A DNA stretch of 24,128 nucleotides from Tritrichomonas musculus (Eukaryota; Parabasalia; Tritrichomonadida; Tritrichomonadidae), in contig JAPFFF010000382.1 of assembly GCA_039105265.1 (NCBI GenBank), positions 1 through 24,128 of the forward strand. The letters are read 5' to 3'. The translations under genes were made by a program, and so were the position numbers. Each line of letters starts with the position of its first letter. The first letter of the stretch is position 1. The notes under the pieces are model-generated. The model did not search any database and had not been told where the DNA came from. It saw only the letters and a list, made by a program, of their open reading frames with translations. Shown one piece after another: positions 1 through 9,335 of this stretch.

Positions 1-164
1 ATCATAACCTTTCATCAAATTTTTATACATATATGGTTGATATATATTCATCGCGAGAAAGCAATTAGCATCATTTACTTAAATATCATAAAAACAACAA
101 CAATAATAAAAAGAGTAAGTTTGTTTATTCAAGATGATAAGTGATTTTGTCATCTTTCGTTGCT
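1..164. other. 3' flank of the LRR-kinase gene
   Basis: Short AT-rich non-coding stretch beyond the stop codon of the minus-strand kinase gene. I see no gene, repeat or structured element in it. It presumably holds the 3' UTR and cleavage site of that gene, but no clear signal decides this. Confidence 0.5.
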
Positions 165-2567
165 TCACTTGTTGTCTTTGTTCTGATGTGATCGGATGCG
201 ATTCAGCTCGCGGAAGCGGTGTTTGATGGCTTTGACATCAACTTCTGATGCAAGCTGGAAATTGTTGCTGAACATGTCATCGATGATGCCGTCGAATGTC
301 GGGCGTTCTGATGCCTTGAATGACGTGCAGCGCTTGATCAGACTGACGCAGTAGTCGCTGATGTCGCTCGACGCAGTCGGGTACTCCATCGGGACGTTGT
401 TCAGCCGGTCGCGCATGCTCTGCTTCGGGAGGCTGCCCGTGAAGAGAGCGAAGAGGACGACGCCGTACGAGTAGACGTCTGTCTTGCTGTCGTATTCTTC
501 CTCGTTCACCATCTCCGGCGACATGTACGCGAGCGTGCCGATGCCCTTCGTGAGGCTCGAGAATGATTCTGACAGATCCCGAGCGCGAACAAGGCCAAAG
601 TCGATGATTTTCGAGTCGAAGACTGAGTTCATCATGATGTTCTCAAGCTTCAGGTCGCGGTGCATCATGCCGCGGCTGTGCAGGTGCGACATGCCAAACG
701 CAACTTCAACCGCAATTCGCACTTTCAGCGTGCTGCTCAGAAGACTCTTCGATGCGACTTCTTTCACGCTGTAAGGAAGAAGCTCAAAGAAAAGTGCAAC
801 CGTCGTCTTCTCGCTTTCTTTCCCAAAAACTGGAAGACGCTCCCGCGTGTTGTAGCCAAGAAGGTCGCAGATGCACGGGTGGCGGACTGCCCCCGAAACT
901 TCGATCTCTTTCACTGCGTTCTGAAGTGTTTTGAATGCTTTATCGTCGCTCACTTCTTTGATCACTTTCTTGCACATCACTTCACCTGTACGCTTGTCTG
1001 AAACTTTGAACACTTCACTTGTGGCACCTTCACCAATCTTCTTTTCAATTTCTTGGAATTCTTCTTCATCTGGACCAACAAATGCATGAGAACTTGAGTC
1101 GTCTCCGTTGTCGTATTCTTCATGACTCTCGACTTCTTCTTTCTCCTTGATAAAGTCGCCGTACGAGATGACTTCTTCGTACTTCGAAAGACGAGAAGTC
1201 AGGTACGAAACAAACTTTTTCAGATTCCTGTTCTCTTCTTCAATTGGTTCACGTTTCACTTCACATGTCACATTTACATCTGATTCTTTTGTTACTGTCA
1301 CGTTTTCTGTCGTTTCTTCTGTTGTCACTGAGTCGTCTTCGATGTAGACAATTCGTCCTTCAATTTCACTCAGTCCATCACCAGACAGTTTCGCAGTCCG
1401 CCTGACACGAATCTTCAAATCTTCTGCAGTGTCTGCCATTGCACCTTTGCCAAAGGTGACATCATCTGCACTTGGAAAAGTGACAGTTGACAGATTCTTG
1501 CAAGATTGACAGCAGCCGATTCCGATTTTGACAGATTTGCCAAGGAATTCAATCGATTTCGTATTTTTTATGTATGAAAAAGAACTGGTGCCGGCATCTT
1601 TCAATGAGGGAGGAAGGACGAGTCTCTCTGGACCTGAAATGTAATAAAATGCATATTGATTGGTTGACTCGAGTGATGAGTTGGATTCAAATGTGACGGT
1701 TTTCAATCGTTCGCAATATTCAAAAGCACAATAGTTGATCACTTTGATGTGGGGAGGGATGCTGATGCTCGCTATGTCACGCGCTGCAAGGACGATGACA
1801 TCGAAGACGCCGCTCCCTCGGCTGCTCTCTCTCACAACGCATTTGCCATTCATCATCTTGAAAAATTTGTTTTCTGGTGAAATTTCTACTTTTCGAAGAT
1901 AATAAGCATTAAAAAAACTATAACCGCCAATCTGTTCGAGACTCGCTGGCAGCGACAGACTCTCAATTCTGCTGAAACTGAATGCAAAATCTTCAATGCA
2001 CTTGAGTTCTGAGTTGGTTGAAAATCTGACTGTTTTCAGCTTGTTACGGCGATCAAATGACCATTTCTTTATGCGTGTGACTTGGGGCGGGATCACTGCT
2101 TCTTCGATGTCAGGACGTGCAAAGTGGAGAACGTCAAATTTGTCACTCGATTCGCTGCTCTTCCCAAGAAGGAAGTCTTTATTGTAGAAAATAAAATGGC
2201 TGCTCTTTGGTGATACTTCAATTTCTCTCAAATCTCTGAGATAGTGGCACCAGCCATCATGGAGACTCTTGACGCTCGATGGAATTTCGAGTCTCTTGAT
2301 ATGTGCATCACCAAAACAATTTTCTTCAAATGATTCAACTTCGGAGTCTTCCGCAAATTTTAAGCAATCAATATAACAGTTTTTAAACGCGTTTCGACCA
2401 ATCGAGGTTATTTTGTAACTTTGATTTTCATGTTCAACAAAATGAGGAACAAAAATGGTATCTTTGGCTTTTGGAGATTCAATAACCGAACAAGTATTGT
2501 CTTTCTGATTAATTTTGACTCGAAGTCCACCTTCAATTTCGATTTCCATTCTAGATATTTTTCTCAT
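165..2567 (-). CDS. BspA-like LRR protein with C-terminal protein kinase domain
   Basis: An intact 800-residue protein, probably a TKL-group Ser/Thr kinase. Residues about 45-400 are BspA-type (LRR_5) leucine-rich repeats, each built around an aromatic/Phe position, a Cys or Tyr and an 'IP.S/PP.S' turn. Residues about 400-500 are an acidic Thr/Glu-rich linker with a short predicted coiled coil. The kinase domain runs from about 505 to 775: glycine loop GEGATSEVF (~510), the VMCKK lysine (~533), catalytic loop HRDLKLEN (~634), DFG (~654) and a GTLAYMSPE activation end (~682). All catalytic residues are present, so it should be active. There is no signal peptide or membrane span, so it is probably cytosolic, with the LRRs acting as a binding module. 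LRR-kinase fusions are common in trichomonads; the substrate is unknown. A second in-frame Met at residue 7 could be the true start. The gene is far richer in GC than every neighbour, above all in the kinase half. Confidence 0.93.
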   Translation of the reverse strand: MRKISRMEIEIEGGLRVKINQKDNTCSVIESPKAKDTIFVPHFVEHENQSYKITSIGRNAFKNCYIDCLKFAEDSEVESFEENCFGDAHIKRLEIPSSVKSLHDGWCHYLRDLREIEVSPKSSHFIFYNKDFLLGKSSESSDKFDVLHFARPDIEEAVIPPQVTRIKKWSFDRRNKLKTVRFSTNSELKCIEDFAFSFSRIESLSLPASLEQIGGYSFFNAYYLRKVEISPENKFFKMMNGKCVVRESSRGSGVFDVIVLAARDIASISIPPHIKVINYCAFEYCERLKTVTFESNSSLESTNQYAFYYISGPERLVLPPSLKDAGTSSFSYIKNTKSIEFLGKSVKIGIGCCQSCKNLSTVTFPSADDVTFGKGAMADTAEDLKIRVRRTAKLSGDGLSEIEGRIVYIEDDSVTTEETTENVTVTKESDVNVTCEVKREPIEEENRNLKKFVSYLTSRLSKYEEVISYGDFIKEKEEVESHEEYDNGDDSSSHAFVGPDEEEFQEIEKKIGEGATSEVFKVSDKRTGEVMCKKVIKEVSDDKAFKTLQNAVKEIEVSGAVRHPCICDLLGYNTRERLPVFGKESEKTTVALFFELLPYSVKEVASKSLLSSTLKVRIAVEVAFGMSHLHSRGMMHRDLKLENIMMNSVFDSKIIDFGLVRARDLSESFSSLTKGIGTLAYMSPEMVNEEEYDSKTDVYSYGVVLFALFTGSLPKQSMRDRLNNVPMEYPTASSDISDYCVSLIKRCTSFKASERPTFDGIIDDMFSNNFQLASEVDVKAIKHRFRELNRIRSHQNKDNK

Positions 2568-3143
2568 ATTTTATTTCACATTTCATATACGTTATTTAAA
2601 CTGGAAATGATAAATCAGTTATTTTTTATTTTTTAAATAAAATCACAGTATATGAAAAGAACTATTCTTTCTAGACTATAGTGAATTCACTATATAATAC
2701 TTTGCAGAATTTCTCGATCTGATCATTGTTTTGGTGATATTACATATCTTTGAAATTATCATGTTAATTAATGATTAAAAAAGTCAGTACTTCAGTACTT
2801 TTTTGAAAACTATACAAGTACTGCTTTTTCATATTTTTTTTTTTTTTTTCGAAAAAGTCAAATGAATAAATAGAATCTTTTAACAAGAAAAGAGTTAGCT
2901 TAACATAGAATTCATTAGACATGATGAATATTCCTTTAATTTTTTGGCATCAATAATTGTGATGATTATTATTTTAGACATATCTTTTTAAATAAACAAT
3001 AAAATGAGTAAACACTTTCTCAACTTATAAAATGTTTATCTACTAATGTATTTAAACTGTATTACTTTTAGTTATCTCTATGATGTAATTTGCATAAATC
3101 ACAAAAACCATACCATAAAAACGCTTAATTACGATGTAATTCT
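2568..3143. other. AT-rich intergenic region upstream of the kinase gene
   Basis: No coding frame is visible. It contains the 18-bp palindrome annotated separately, a near-tandem repeat of CAGTACTT near 2787-2803 and a long oligo-T run near 2829-2848. No initiator close to the kinase start was found; a TCATTT on the minus strand about 40 bases upstream is the nearest candidate and is weak. Confidence 0.5.
2677..2694. repeat. 18-bp perfect palindrome
   Basis: TATAGTGAATTCACTATA is identical to its own reverse complement and lies about 110 bases upstream of the kinase start codon. Perfect dyads of this length are rare by chance, though an AT-rich background helps. It could be a dimeric regulator site, but nothing else supports that. 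Confidence 0.5.
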
Positions 3144-3152
3144 TTCAAAAAG
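3144..3152. repeat. Left 9-bp target site duplication
   Basis: TTCAAAAAG, repeated exactly at 3642-3650, immediately flanks the inverted-repeat element between them. Confidence 0.75.
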
Positions 3153-3641
3153 ATTGGGGGGTTAACCGTCAAGAAATGTCAAAAATATATAAATTATGTT
3201 TTTTTGCTCCAAAATACGACCATTATATTCACCATCGTTTATAATATTTTTTGAAATACTTTTTTTAAAAAATCGTTTATTTTGCTACAAATGGCCATTT
3301 CATATATAATTTCAAAGGGAAAATGTACGTTTAAAAAATTATTTTCAATAAAAATAAATATATTGCTTTAATTTTAATTTTTGGCTAAAATATTTTTATT
3401 TTAATTTAATATATCATTATAGATGATCTATATTTTTTATATTAAACAATCGCTAATGAATGTTGTTGGATAGTGATTGGAAATGCGATGGCCATTTCTG
3501 GCATAATAAACGAATTTTAAAAATAAATTAATAATTTTGCTCTACATAAAATGATGAATACATTGATGATATTTATTTAATAAATCTCAAAGTTTTTAAT
3601 TTCGAAAAATTTGCGTCAAATTTTTGACGGTTAACCCCCTA
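3153..3641. mobile_element. 489-bp non-autonomous inverted-repeat element (Mutator-like MITE)
   Basis: The two ends carry the same sequence in opposite orientation: GGGGGTTAACCGTCAA on the left (3157-3172) and its exact complement on the right (3622-3639), with looser similarity further in. The element is flanked by an exact 9-bp direct repeat, TTCAAAAAG. A 9-bp target duplication with G-rich inverted ends is typical of the Mutator (MULE) superfamily, which is known from Trichomonas. The interior is AT-rich, has no coding frame, and repeats the motif TGGCCATTTC twice (near 3292 and 3491). It is too small to encode a transposase, so it would depend on an enzyme supplied elsewhere. It lies in spacer DNA between the kinase and ankyrin genes and breaks no gene. 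The existence of the element is well supported; the superfamily is inferred from target duplication length. Confidence 0.75.
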
Positions 3642-3650
3642 TTCAAAAAG
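3642..3650. repeat. Right 9-bp target site duplication
   Basis: TTCAAAAAG, an exact copy of 3144-3152. Confidence 0.75.
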
Positions 3651-4056
3651 TTAATCAAGACCATCAAGAATATCGATTATTTGTCCACGAAATTATGGAA
3701 ATCACAACATTATCTTATTCCATGAATGATAATTCATTTTTTTTTTTGATATCAAAAAAATTGGGAAAAAAAAAAAAAAAAAAAAATAGACAATGAACTT
3801 TTTTTACAAATTCATTCAATGTATATGAATACTTAGCTCATGGCAAGAATTCCATCTCCTATTATAAGATTCAATTTGTTAAAAGATTATATAAATAATA
3901 ATATTAAATATTATATAAGTATGATAAATGACTTATAAATGAATATACTTTTATTAATATCAGAATCTTTGGATTAATAATTTAGCACAAAATATCTTTA
4001 AATGAATGTTGATCAAATATGTGATTAGATGTTGATCAAACTTTTTATATCACATA
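3651..4056. other. AT-rich 5' flank of the ankyrin gene
   Basis: No coding frame. It holds an oligo-A run at about 3766-3786 facing an oligo-T run at about 3738-3748, and then a degenerate echo of the downstream gene's first codons (annotated separately). Confidence 0.5.
4001..4041 (+). repeat. Echo of the ankyrin gene start, with an 8-codon upstream ORF
   Basis: AATGAATGTTGATCAAATAT at 4001-4020 matches the real start region at 4068-4087 at all but one position, and a third shorter copy (GATGTTGATCAAA) follows at 4028-4040. The upstream copy has its own ATG at 4002 and reads Met-Asn-Val-Asp-Gln-Ile-Cys-Asp-stop, against Met-Ile-Val-Asp-Gln-Ile-Leu-Asp for the gene. It looks like a local duplication that moved the start downstream. 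If transcription begins at the initiator near 4059, this mini-ORF is not in the mRNA. Confidence 0.6.
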
Positions 4057-4061
4057 TCATA
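4057..4061 (+). promoter_or_regulatory. Initiator (Inr) for the ankyrin gene
   Basis: TCATA fits the trichomonad initiator TCA-pyrimidine-(T/A), with transcription expected at the A (4059). This gives a 10-base 5' UTR before the ATG at 4069, matching the very short UTRs known in trichomonads. It also supports the chosen start over the upstream ATG at 4002. Confidence 0.55.
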
Positions 4062-4068
4062 TTTTAAA

Positions 4069-6405
4069 ATGATTGTTGATCAAATATTAGATAAGATGAA
4101 GAAAGTTCAAAACAATCTTTTTGAATATTTAGAAGATAAAATTACAATTGAAGATTGTTTTAATGTTATCTCTACAAAAAAAAGAATATCATATGATTAT
4201 CTTTTTTTAGTTCTAAATTTAATAGCTCAAATTGCAAATAATCATTACAGGTGTAATAATTTTATAAACAAAATAGAACAACTTATACATTTTTTAAAAC
4301 CGCAGATCAAGCAAAACTATTCCAATTTGATAATATTTAAAATTTTTAAATATAACAAAAGAATTCTTCTTTTTTTAATTGAAGAGGGAATTTTGACGAT
4401 TGATATTCAAATTGCAAATAAAATGATGAAATATAAATATAAACAAATGTTTTATCCACAATATTTTTTAAAAGAAATCATACCATTTCTCTCAACTTTT
4501 GGGAAGCAATTATTTTATTATGATGATAACGATTACGATGATTTAATTAATAATTTTAATGGCCAATTACCAGAAAACTTTGAAGAAAAAAGAAAAATAG
4601 GCCAAAACGAAGATTATATTTGCCAATTAATTCAAAATGATCTAATTGATGATTTTATTAAATATGTCAATCAAAGTAATTATTCATTAGAAAGCTACAT
4701 CAAGCCATCTATTTATGAAACAAATTTGTTGTTACACATTAGACCAACATTAATTCAATATGCTGCGTTTTATGGCTCAATCAAGATTTTTAAATATCTT
4801 CTATTAAACAATGTAAATTTATCACCTTCTTTATGGTTTTATGCTGTCCATTCAAATAATGCAGAACTGATTCATATTCTTGAAGAAAAAAAAGTTGAAA
4901 TTGACAAAATAAAATATGAAAACATTTTTATCGAATCAGTTAAATCACATCATAATGATATAGCAAACTATATATTGAATAATTACATTCGAAACGATGA
5001 CGATACCAATATTGAAAAGAGTTCAGAAATTTTGAAATGCTTCAATTTCTCTTTTATACAATCTGATTTTTTAGACAATTCAAGTTTTTATTCATTATGC
5101 AAATATAATTATTTCCCAATTGTTGATGGATTGTTAAAAACAAACAAACAAATTGACATTAATCAAATCAAAAACATTGAAAATGATGAAACAAAAACAG
5201 CTTTATTTACTGCAATAGAAAAAAACTATTATGAAATAGTAAAAACATTAGTTTTAAATGAACAAATTGATGTTAACTTTCAAAATAAAATGTTCACATA
5301 TAATGATTATGATAATATATTTAAAACGAAATGGGATGATTGGCCAATATTAAATGAATATGGTGAATATATTTCAATAGTTATTTCTCCTTTGTTTTTG
5401 GCAGTAAATAATGAAAATAAAGAAATTGTTAAACTTTTATTATCAAACAAAAATATTAATGTTAATCAAATGAGCATATTTTATAGATATAGTTCTGAAC
5501 GCATTCATGATTTTCAAGTTGATAACACAAGATTCGAAGTAAACAAAAATCCATTACATTTGGCAATTGAAAAAGGAAACATTGAAATTGTAAAACTTTT
5601 ATTACAATGCGAAAAAATTGATATAAACTCATTAAAAGTATATAAAACATATGGTGATGATGATGAATGTTATAGTAATTGGCTAAAAATAACTGAACAA
5701 ACACCGTTACATGTTGCTATTGAACAAAATAATATTGAAATAATTAATCTTTTGTTAAAAAACAACAAAATTGATGTTAATCTTTTACAAACCAAACTAA
5801 ATGGTACAATAAGTTTTGATGATTTTGAGAAATGGTTTGATAGTGATGGTAGTATTTATACAAACACGAGAAAAAACATTGATTATTTTGAAAATAAGAT
5901 TGAAAAAATGTCAGAATTGCACTTAGCAATTCTAAAAGAAAACATTCAAATCATTAAGCTTTTATTATCAAATAGAAAAATTGATGTAAATCTTCGATAC
6001 GAAATTATTAATAAAGACTATCGATTAAAAAATCATTGGAAAGGAGAAAATGATAATGAAACTGTTGAAAAGAAGACTCCTTTGCAAATTGCAATCGAAA
6101 AGAATAATATTAAAATTATTAATCTTTTATTGGCGAAAAAAATGATAAATGTAAATATGACAAGCTATTGCTCAACTTCTCATTGCAGTTTTAATGATGA
6201 AGAATATAAGACATTAGATGATAATGATAAAGAAGAAGAATTCTCCGCATTGCATTTTGCTGTAAGTAAAGGATTTATGGAAATTGTGAAACTTTTATTA
6301 GATCAAGAAACAATTGATGTTAACTCAAAAGATCAATTAGGACGAAAACCAATTGAATTAACAAACAATGCTGGTATAAAAGAATTATTTGATAATAAAA
6401 AATAA
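4069..6405 (+). CDS. DUF3447/ankyrin repeat protein, 778 aa
   Basis: Intact member of the large trichomonad DUF3447-ankyrin family. Residues 1-210 are the helical N-terminal region typical of this family. Residues about 225-285 form the DUF3447 segment (IQYAAFYGSIKIFKYLL and following). At least seven ankyrin repeats follow, recognisable by cores such as NPLHLAIEKGNIEIVKLLL and TPLHVAIEQNNIEIINLLL, each ending in a (I/V)(D/N)VN motif. They are spaced by 20-45 residue acidic, Tyr/Asn-rich linkers instead of the usual short hairpins, so the repeat period is roughly 50-65 residues. There is no signal peptide or membrane span, so it is presumably a cytosolic protein-binding scaffold; the partner is unknown. 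The stop is followed by TAAATAAATAAA, which fits the short UTR and TAAA-type 3' signals of trichomonads. Confidence 0.93.
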   Translation: MIVDQILDKMKKVQNNLFEYLEDKITIEDCFNVISTKKRISYDYLFLVLNLIAQIANNHYRCNNFINKIEQLIHFLKPQIKQNYSNLIIFKIFKYNKRILLFLIEEGILTIDIQIANKMMKYKYKQMFYPQYFLKEIIPFLSTFGKQLFYYDDNDYDDLINNFNGQLPENFEEKRKIGQNEDYICQLIQNDLIDDFIKYVNQSNYSLESYIKPSIYETNLLLHIRPTLIQYAAFYGSIKIFKYLLLNNVNLSPSLWFYAVHSNNAELIHILEEKKVEIDKIKYENIFIESVKSHHNDIANYILNNYIRNDDDTNIEKSSEILKCFNFSFIQSDFLDNSSFYSLCKYNYFPIVDGLLKTNKQIDINQIKNIENDETKTALFTAIEKNYYEIVKTLVLNEQIDVNFQNKMFTYNDYDNIFKTKWDDWPILNEYGEYISIVISPLFLAVNNENKEIVKLLLSNKNINVNQMSIFYRYSSERIHDFQVDNTRFEVNKNPLHLAIEKGNIEIVKLLLQCEKIDINSLKVYKTYGDDDECYSNWLKITEQTPLHVAIEQNNIEIINLLLKNNKIDVNLLQTKLNGTISFDDFEKWFDSDGSIYTNTRKNIDYFENKIEKMSELHLAILKENIQIIKLLLSNRKIDVNLRYEIINKDYRLKNHWKGENDNETVEKKTPLQIAIEKNNIKIINLLLAKKMINVNMTSYCSTSHCSFNDEEYKTLDDNDKEEEFSALHFAVSKGFMEIVKLLLDQETIDVNSKDQLGRKPIELTNNAGIKELFDNKK

Positions 6406-7034
6406 ATAAATAAAAATTTGTCATTATATATAGATTTTAAACTTTTTTATAAATAATACATAATTTTTTTGATGTATCAGATTCTGATATTTTGGGAAAC
6501 TGCATAAATTATTAGTCTATATAATATGAACAAAATCAAAGATAAAACCCTCATAAAAAATATTGTAATCTCTGATTAAATCATAGTTAAATACATTATT
6601 TGCTTTGATTCATTTCACCAAATCAAAAAACACCTGTGACCCTCAGAATTTCTTAGAATTTCGAAATAACGTATTTCAAAAAATACCCAAATTTTTTTGA
6701 ATTCAAAAAATCATAAAATAGAACATAAATTATGCGAAAATTATGAAATATAAATAAAATTATTTTATGAGTATAAACTTAATATATTTATAATTAACGT
6801 AATAAAAAGATATTAAGCTTGTTTATTGAAATTTCAAGAAAAAATAATATTTATTTTTTGTAATAATTAATCATGAGTTGTATTGCTGTTAAATATATTT
6901 ATCAATCAATATTAAAATATAATTTGGCATTTTTAAATGGTTTTATTAAATGGTTGATAAATACAAATAATTGTATTTTTGAAAAAGTTTATAATTAATA
7001 ACAATTTATGTAATAATATGCTGATAATGATATA
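6406..7034. other. AT-rich intergenic region
   Basis: Lies between the 3' end of the ankyrin gene and the 3' end of the calpain pseudogene (tail to tail). I see no coding frame, RNA gene or clear repeat; only short A/T runs. Confidence 0.5.
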
Positions 7035-8961
7035 TTATAGCTGATATATAAAATTATTCATGAAAGAAGATATTAGGTAATCATCGATAGACATCCAAAA
7101 TATGTCATCTTGCTCATTTGTCACGTTCAATAATGACCTTAATCAGGGTGTCCACTCGCTAGATTTGTCACCCCAATCGCCAGTCCACTCGCCACTTCCC
7201 CAAGGATTTCTCAGCTGCAATAACTTGTATCCTTGAATTTCAACCACTCTAAGAACAGTGTAAGCGTGCCCATAATTGATGCCCTGAGGAGTTTTGTCTT
7301 GATCATTTCCAGATTTGGATCCGGTGCAAATGAAATCGCCTTGATTGTGCCATTTCAGCAGCATTTTCTTTCATCGAACCATTCTGCACCATTTCTTTCA
7401 CTTTCATGTCGTATTGAACAGGAAAGCCACCAAACATTCTGTACATAGCAATATAAGAACCATATTGTTTAGCGAAAGCTTTCTCAACAAATGTGGCCCA
7501 CCATTGATCATCGGATTTGACTGGTTTACAACAAATTGGAAATGCATGCTCTGATTGGCCATTAAATGGAATTGTTGGGTCAACAACAACTGGAACAATT
7601 TTGCCCATTATGTGTAAATTAACACATCTTATTCCAGCGTTGTTGTGAACATTTGCTGAACAAGTTTTGTTGATTTGGAAACTGCAGCCATTGATGATAT
7701 TAGATAACAATCGCCAATGGATCCTTGTTTAATCATGTTTGGATTGAAAGCTTTGCTAGCATCAAACATTTGGCTTGTATAAATATCTTCCATTCGTTTC
7801 CAATGTGATTGAGTGAATGAATCTTTGTCAGTATTGCTGTTATATTCTGGATCATTAAACTTTTCATTATTGCTTTCGATTTTTGAAACATTTTTCTTGA
7901 ATTCTTTGTTGTCAACACTGGTATCAATTTGCATTTTCATACGATTTTCAACTTGTTGTTTAACATTATTGTCATATTCTTCTCCTTTTGCATTTAGTGT
8001 TGGATCATCTTTAATATCAAGAAGAAGTGAGTAGATTTTTATTTTATCTGAATTACTCCATCGAGTTTCATATGTCAAAAAGTCCAATTCTTCTTCTGTA
8101 TAATCTTTGTCACGGAAGAAATGACGAACTTGATTTCTAACTGATCGGAATGAAACATCAGATGAAATGAAAAGTTCAGCCTTTAATGATGATAAGAAGA
8201 GTAAAACATTTCTTTTTGCTTGAAATGTTTGTTCAACATATCTTAAGTATTTCTAATAAACGTCTGATTCAGGCTTTTCTATTGTGACCAATTCGATATC
8301 AATGTTTGATCGTTGCATTGCAGTGTCAACAGCATATTTAATTTCTTCTTTATGAATAAATTCTAATGATGTAAAAGTATTAGAATCAAAATGTGTTATG
8401 AAAAAGCAAGTTATGAATCCAATAAGCAAAATGGCTCCAGTTGAAGCTAATGGTCCCAATTCTGGATAATTATTCAAAAATATCGATCCAAACATGCCCC
8501 AGAACCAACAAGACAGAAAAGTTAAGCAATACAAAACATAAAACATGGTGATATTTTTGAGTTTTCCGTCAACAAGTCTTCGAATTGGGTAGAAAACATT
8601 TGTTACAACAATGGCATTAGCAATTGATTGAGAAAAAACGAAACACAGCATTCCCATCAAAGAGGCAATAAAGACTCTAAGTAAAATGATACTTATAACA
8701 ATAAATGCTCTTTTATATTTGAGAGAAATAAACACAATGACAATGCATGCACAAATAACAAGCATTATCAAAGATAATATTGAGGCCCAATTGAAATAAA
8801 AGTTTTTTTTTTTTTTGAAGCCAGAAAAATAATGATGAGCCAAAGAAAATTGCTGCAAAGATAAATGAAAGAAGGCAAACAAGAAATATCATATGATCAT
8901 CGGTCATTTTAAAAATGGCTGCTATTGCCAAAACAAAAATAATAAAGGATGGAATCGCCAT
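7035..8961 (-). pseudogene. Membrane-anchored calpain (C2 cysteine peptidase), decayed
   Basis: Host gene remnant reading from an ATG at 8961 to a TAA at 7035-7037. The N-terminal third has about six hydrophobic membrane spans (near 8950, 8880, 8780, 8690, 8530 and 8430). A helical linker follows, and then a calpain protease core: QGSIGDCYL holds the catalytic Cys (~7705), INYGHAY the His (~7280) and LRNPWG the Asn (~7200), ending with an FWMSIDDY-type C-terminal motif (~7090). Calpains behind a multi-pass membrane region recall plant DEK1 and occur in protists. The frame is broken five times: a shift at the oligo-T run 8801-8815, a TAG at 8253-8255, shifts near 7640 and 7362, and a TGA at 7143-7145. 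Sequence on both sides of each break aligns to the same protein, so this is one gene that has lost function. The homopolymer shift could be a sequencing error; the rest are unlikely to be. Confidence 0.85.
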
Positions 8962-9335
8962 ATTCAATTAAGGAAGCAAAGTAAAATTCCAATCATTATG
9001 CTTCGATAAACATATTTTCAGTTATATGTATATCAGTAAGCTTCATTTCTTGAATAAACTTCTCTTTTCAAATTTTTATATGGTTATTATCTTAATATAA
9101 GTATTTTATCCTTTCAAATTTGAGAGCTCTAGCTTAGAGGTTAAATTAATTTGAGGCCAAAGTATTGAGTTCGAAACTAAACCGCTTTGCTTTTTTTTTA
9201 TTTTTATATTTATTATGTAATTACGTTTCATTTCGGCAATTTTTACATTTAAATACGACTTTTCATTGAATTTTTTAATATTCCAATTACGTCCGAAGGG
9301 TAATACAAGCTATTTTGTCACTTTTTATTACATTA
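8962..9335. other. Intergenic region upstream of the calpain pseudogene
   Basis: No coding frame. It contains the RNA polymerase III-like boxes listed separately (9130-9199), and a lone GAAGGGTAATAC motif near 9296 resembling a word repeated inside the neighbouring inverted-repeat element. Confidence 0.5.
9130..9199 (+). ncRNA. tRNA-like A and B boxes followed by oligo-T
   Basis: TAGCTTAGAGG (9130-9140) fits the A box of tRNA genes, GAGTTCGAAACT (9167-9178) fits the B box, the spacing is tRNA-like, and nine Ts follow at 9191-9199 as a polymerase III terminator would. The T arm is plausible (5-bp stem with one mismatch, 7-base loop TTCGAAA). No convincing acceptor or anticodon stem forms. It is best called a decayed tRNA or a tRNA-derived SINE head, and it may be chance. 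Confidence 0.3.

Noticed and set aside
484-1347. Plus-strand open frames opposite the kinase gene
   Set aside because: They are antisense shadows caused by the GC-rich codon bias of the minus-strand gene; no domain or start signal.
9130-9199. Functional tRNA gene
   Set aside because: Acceptor and anticodon stems do not pair; only the promoter boxes and T arm are tRNA-like.
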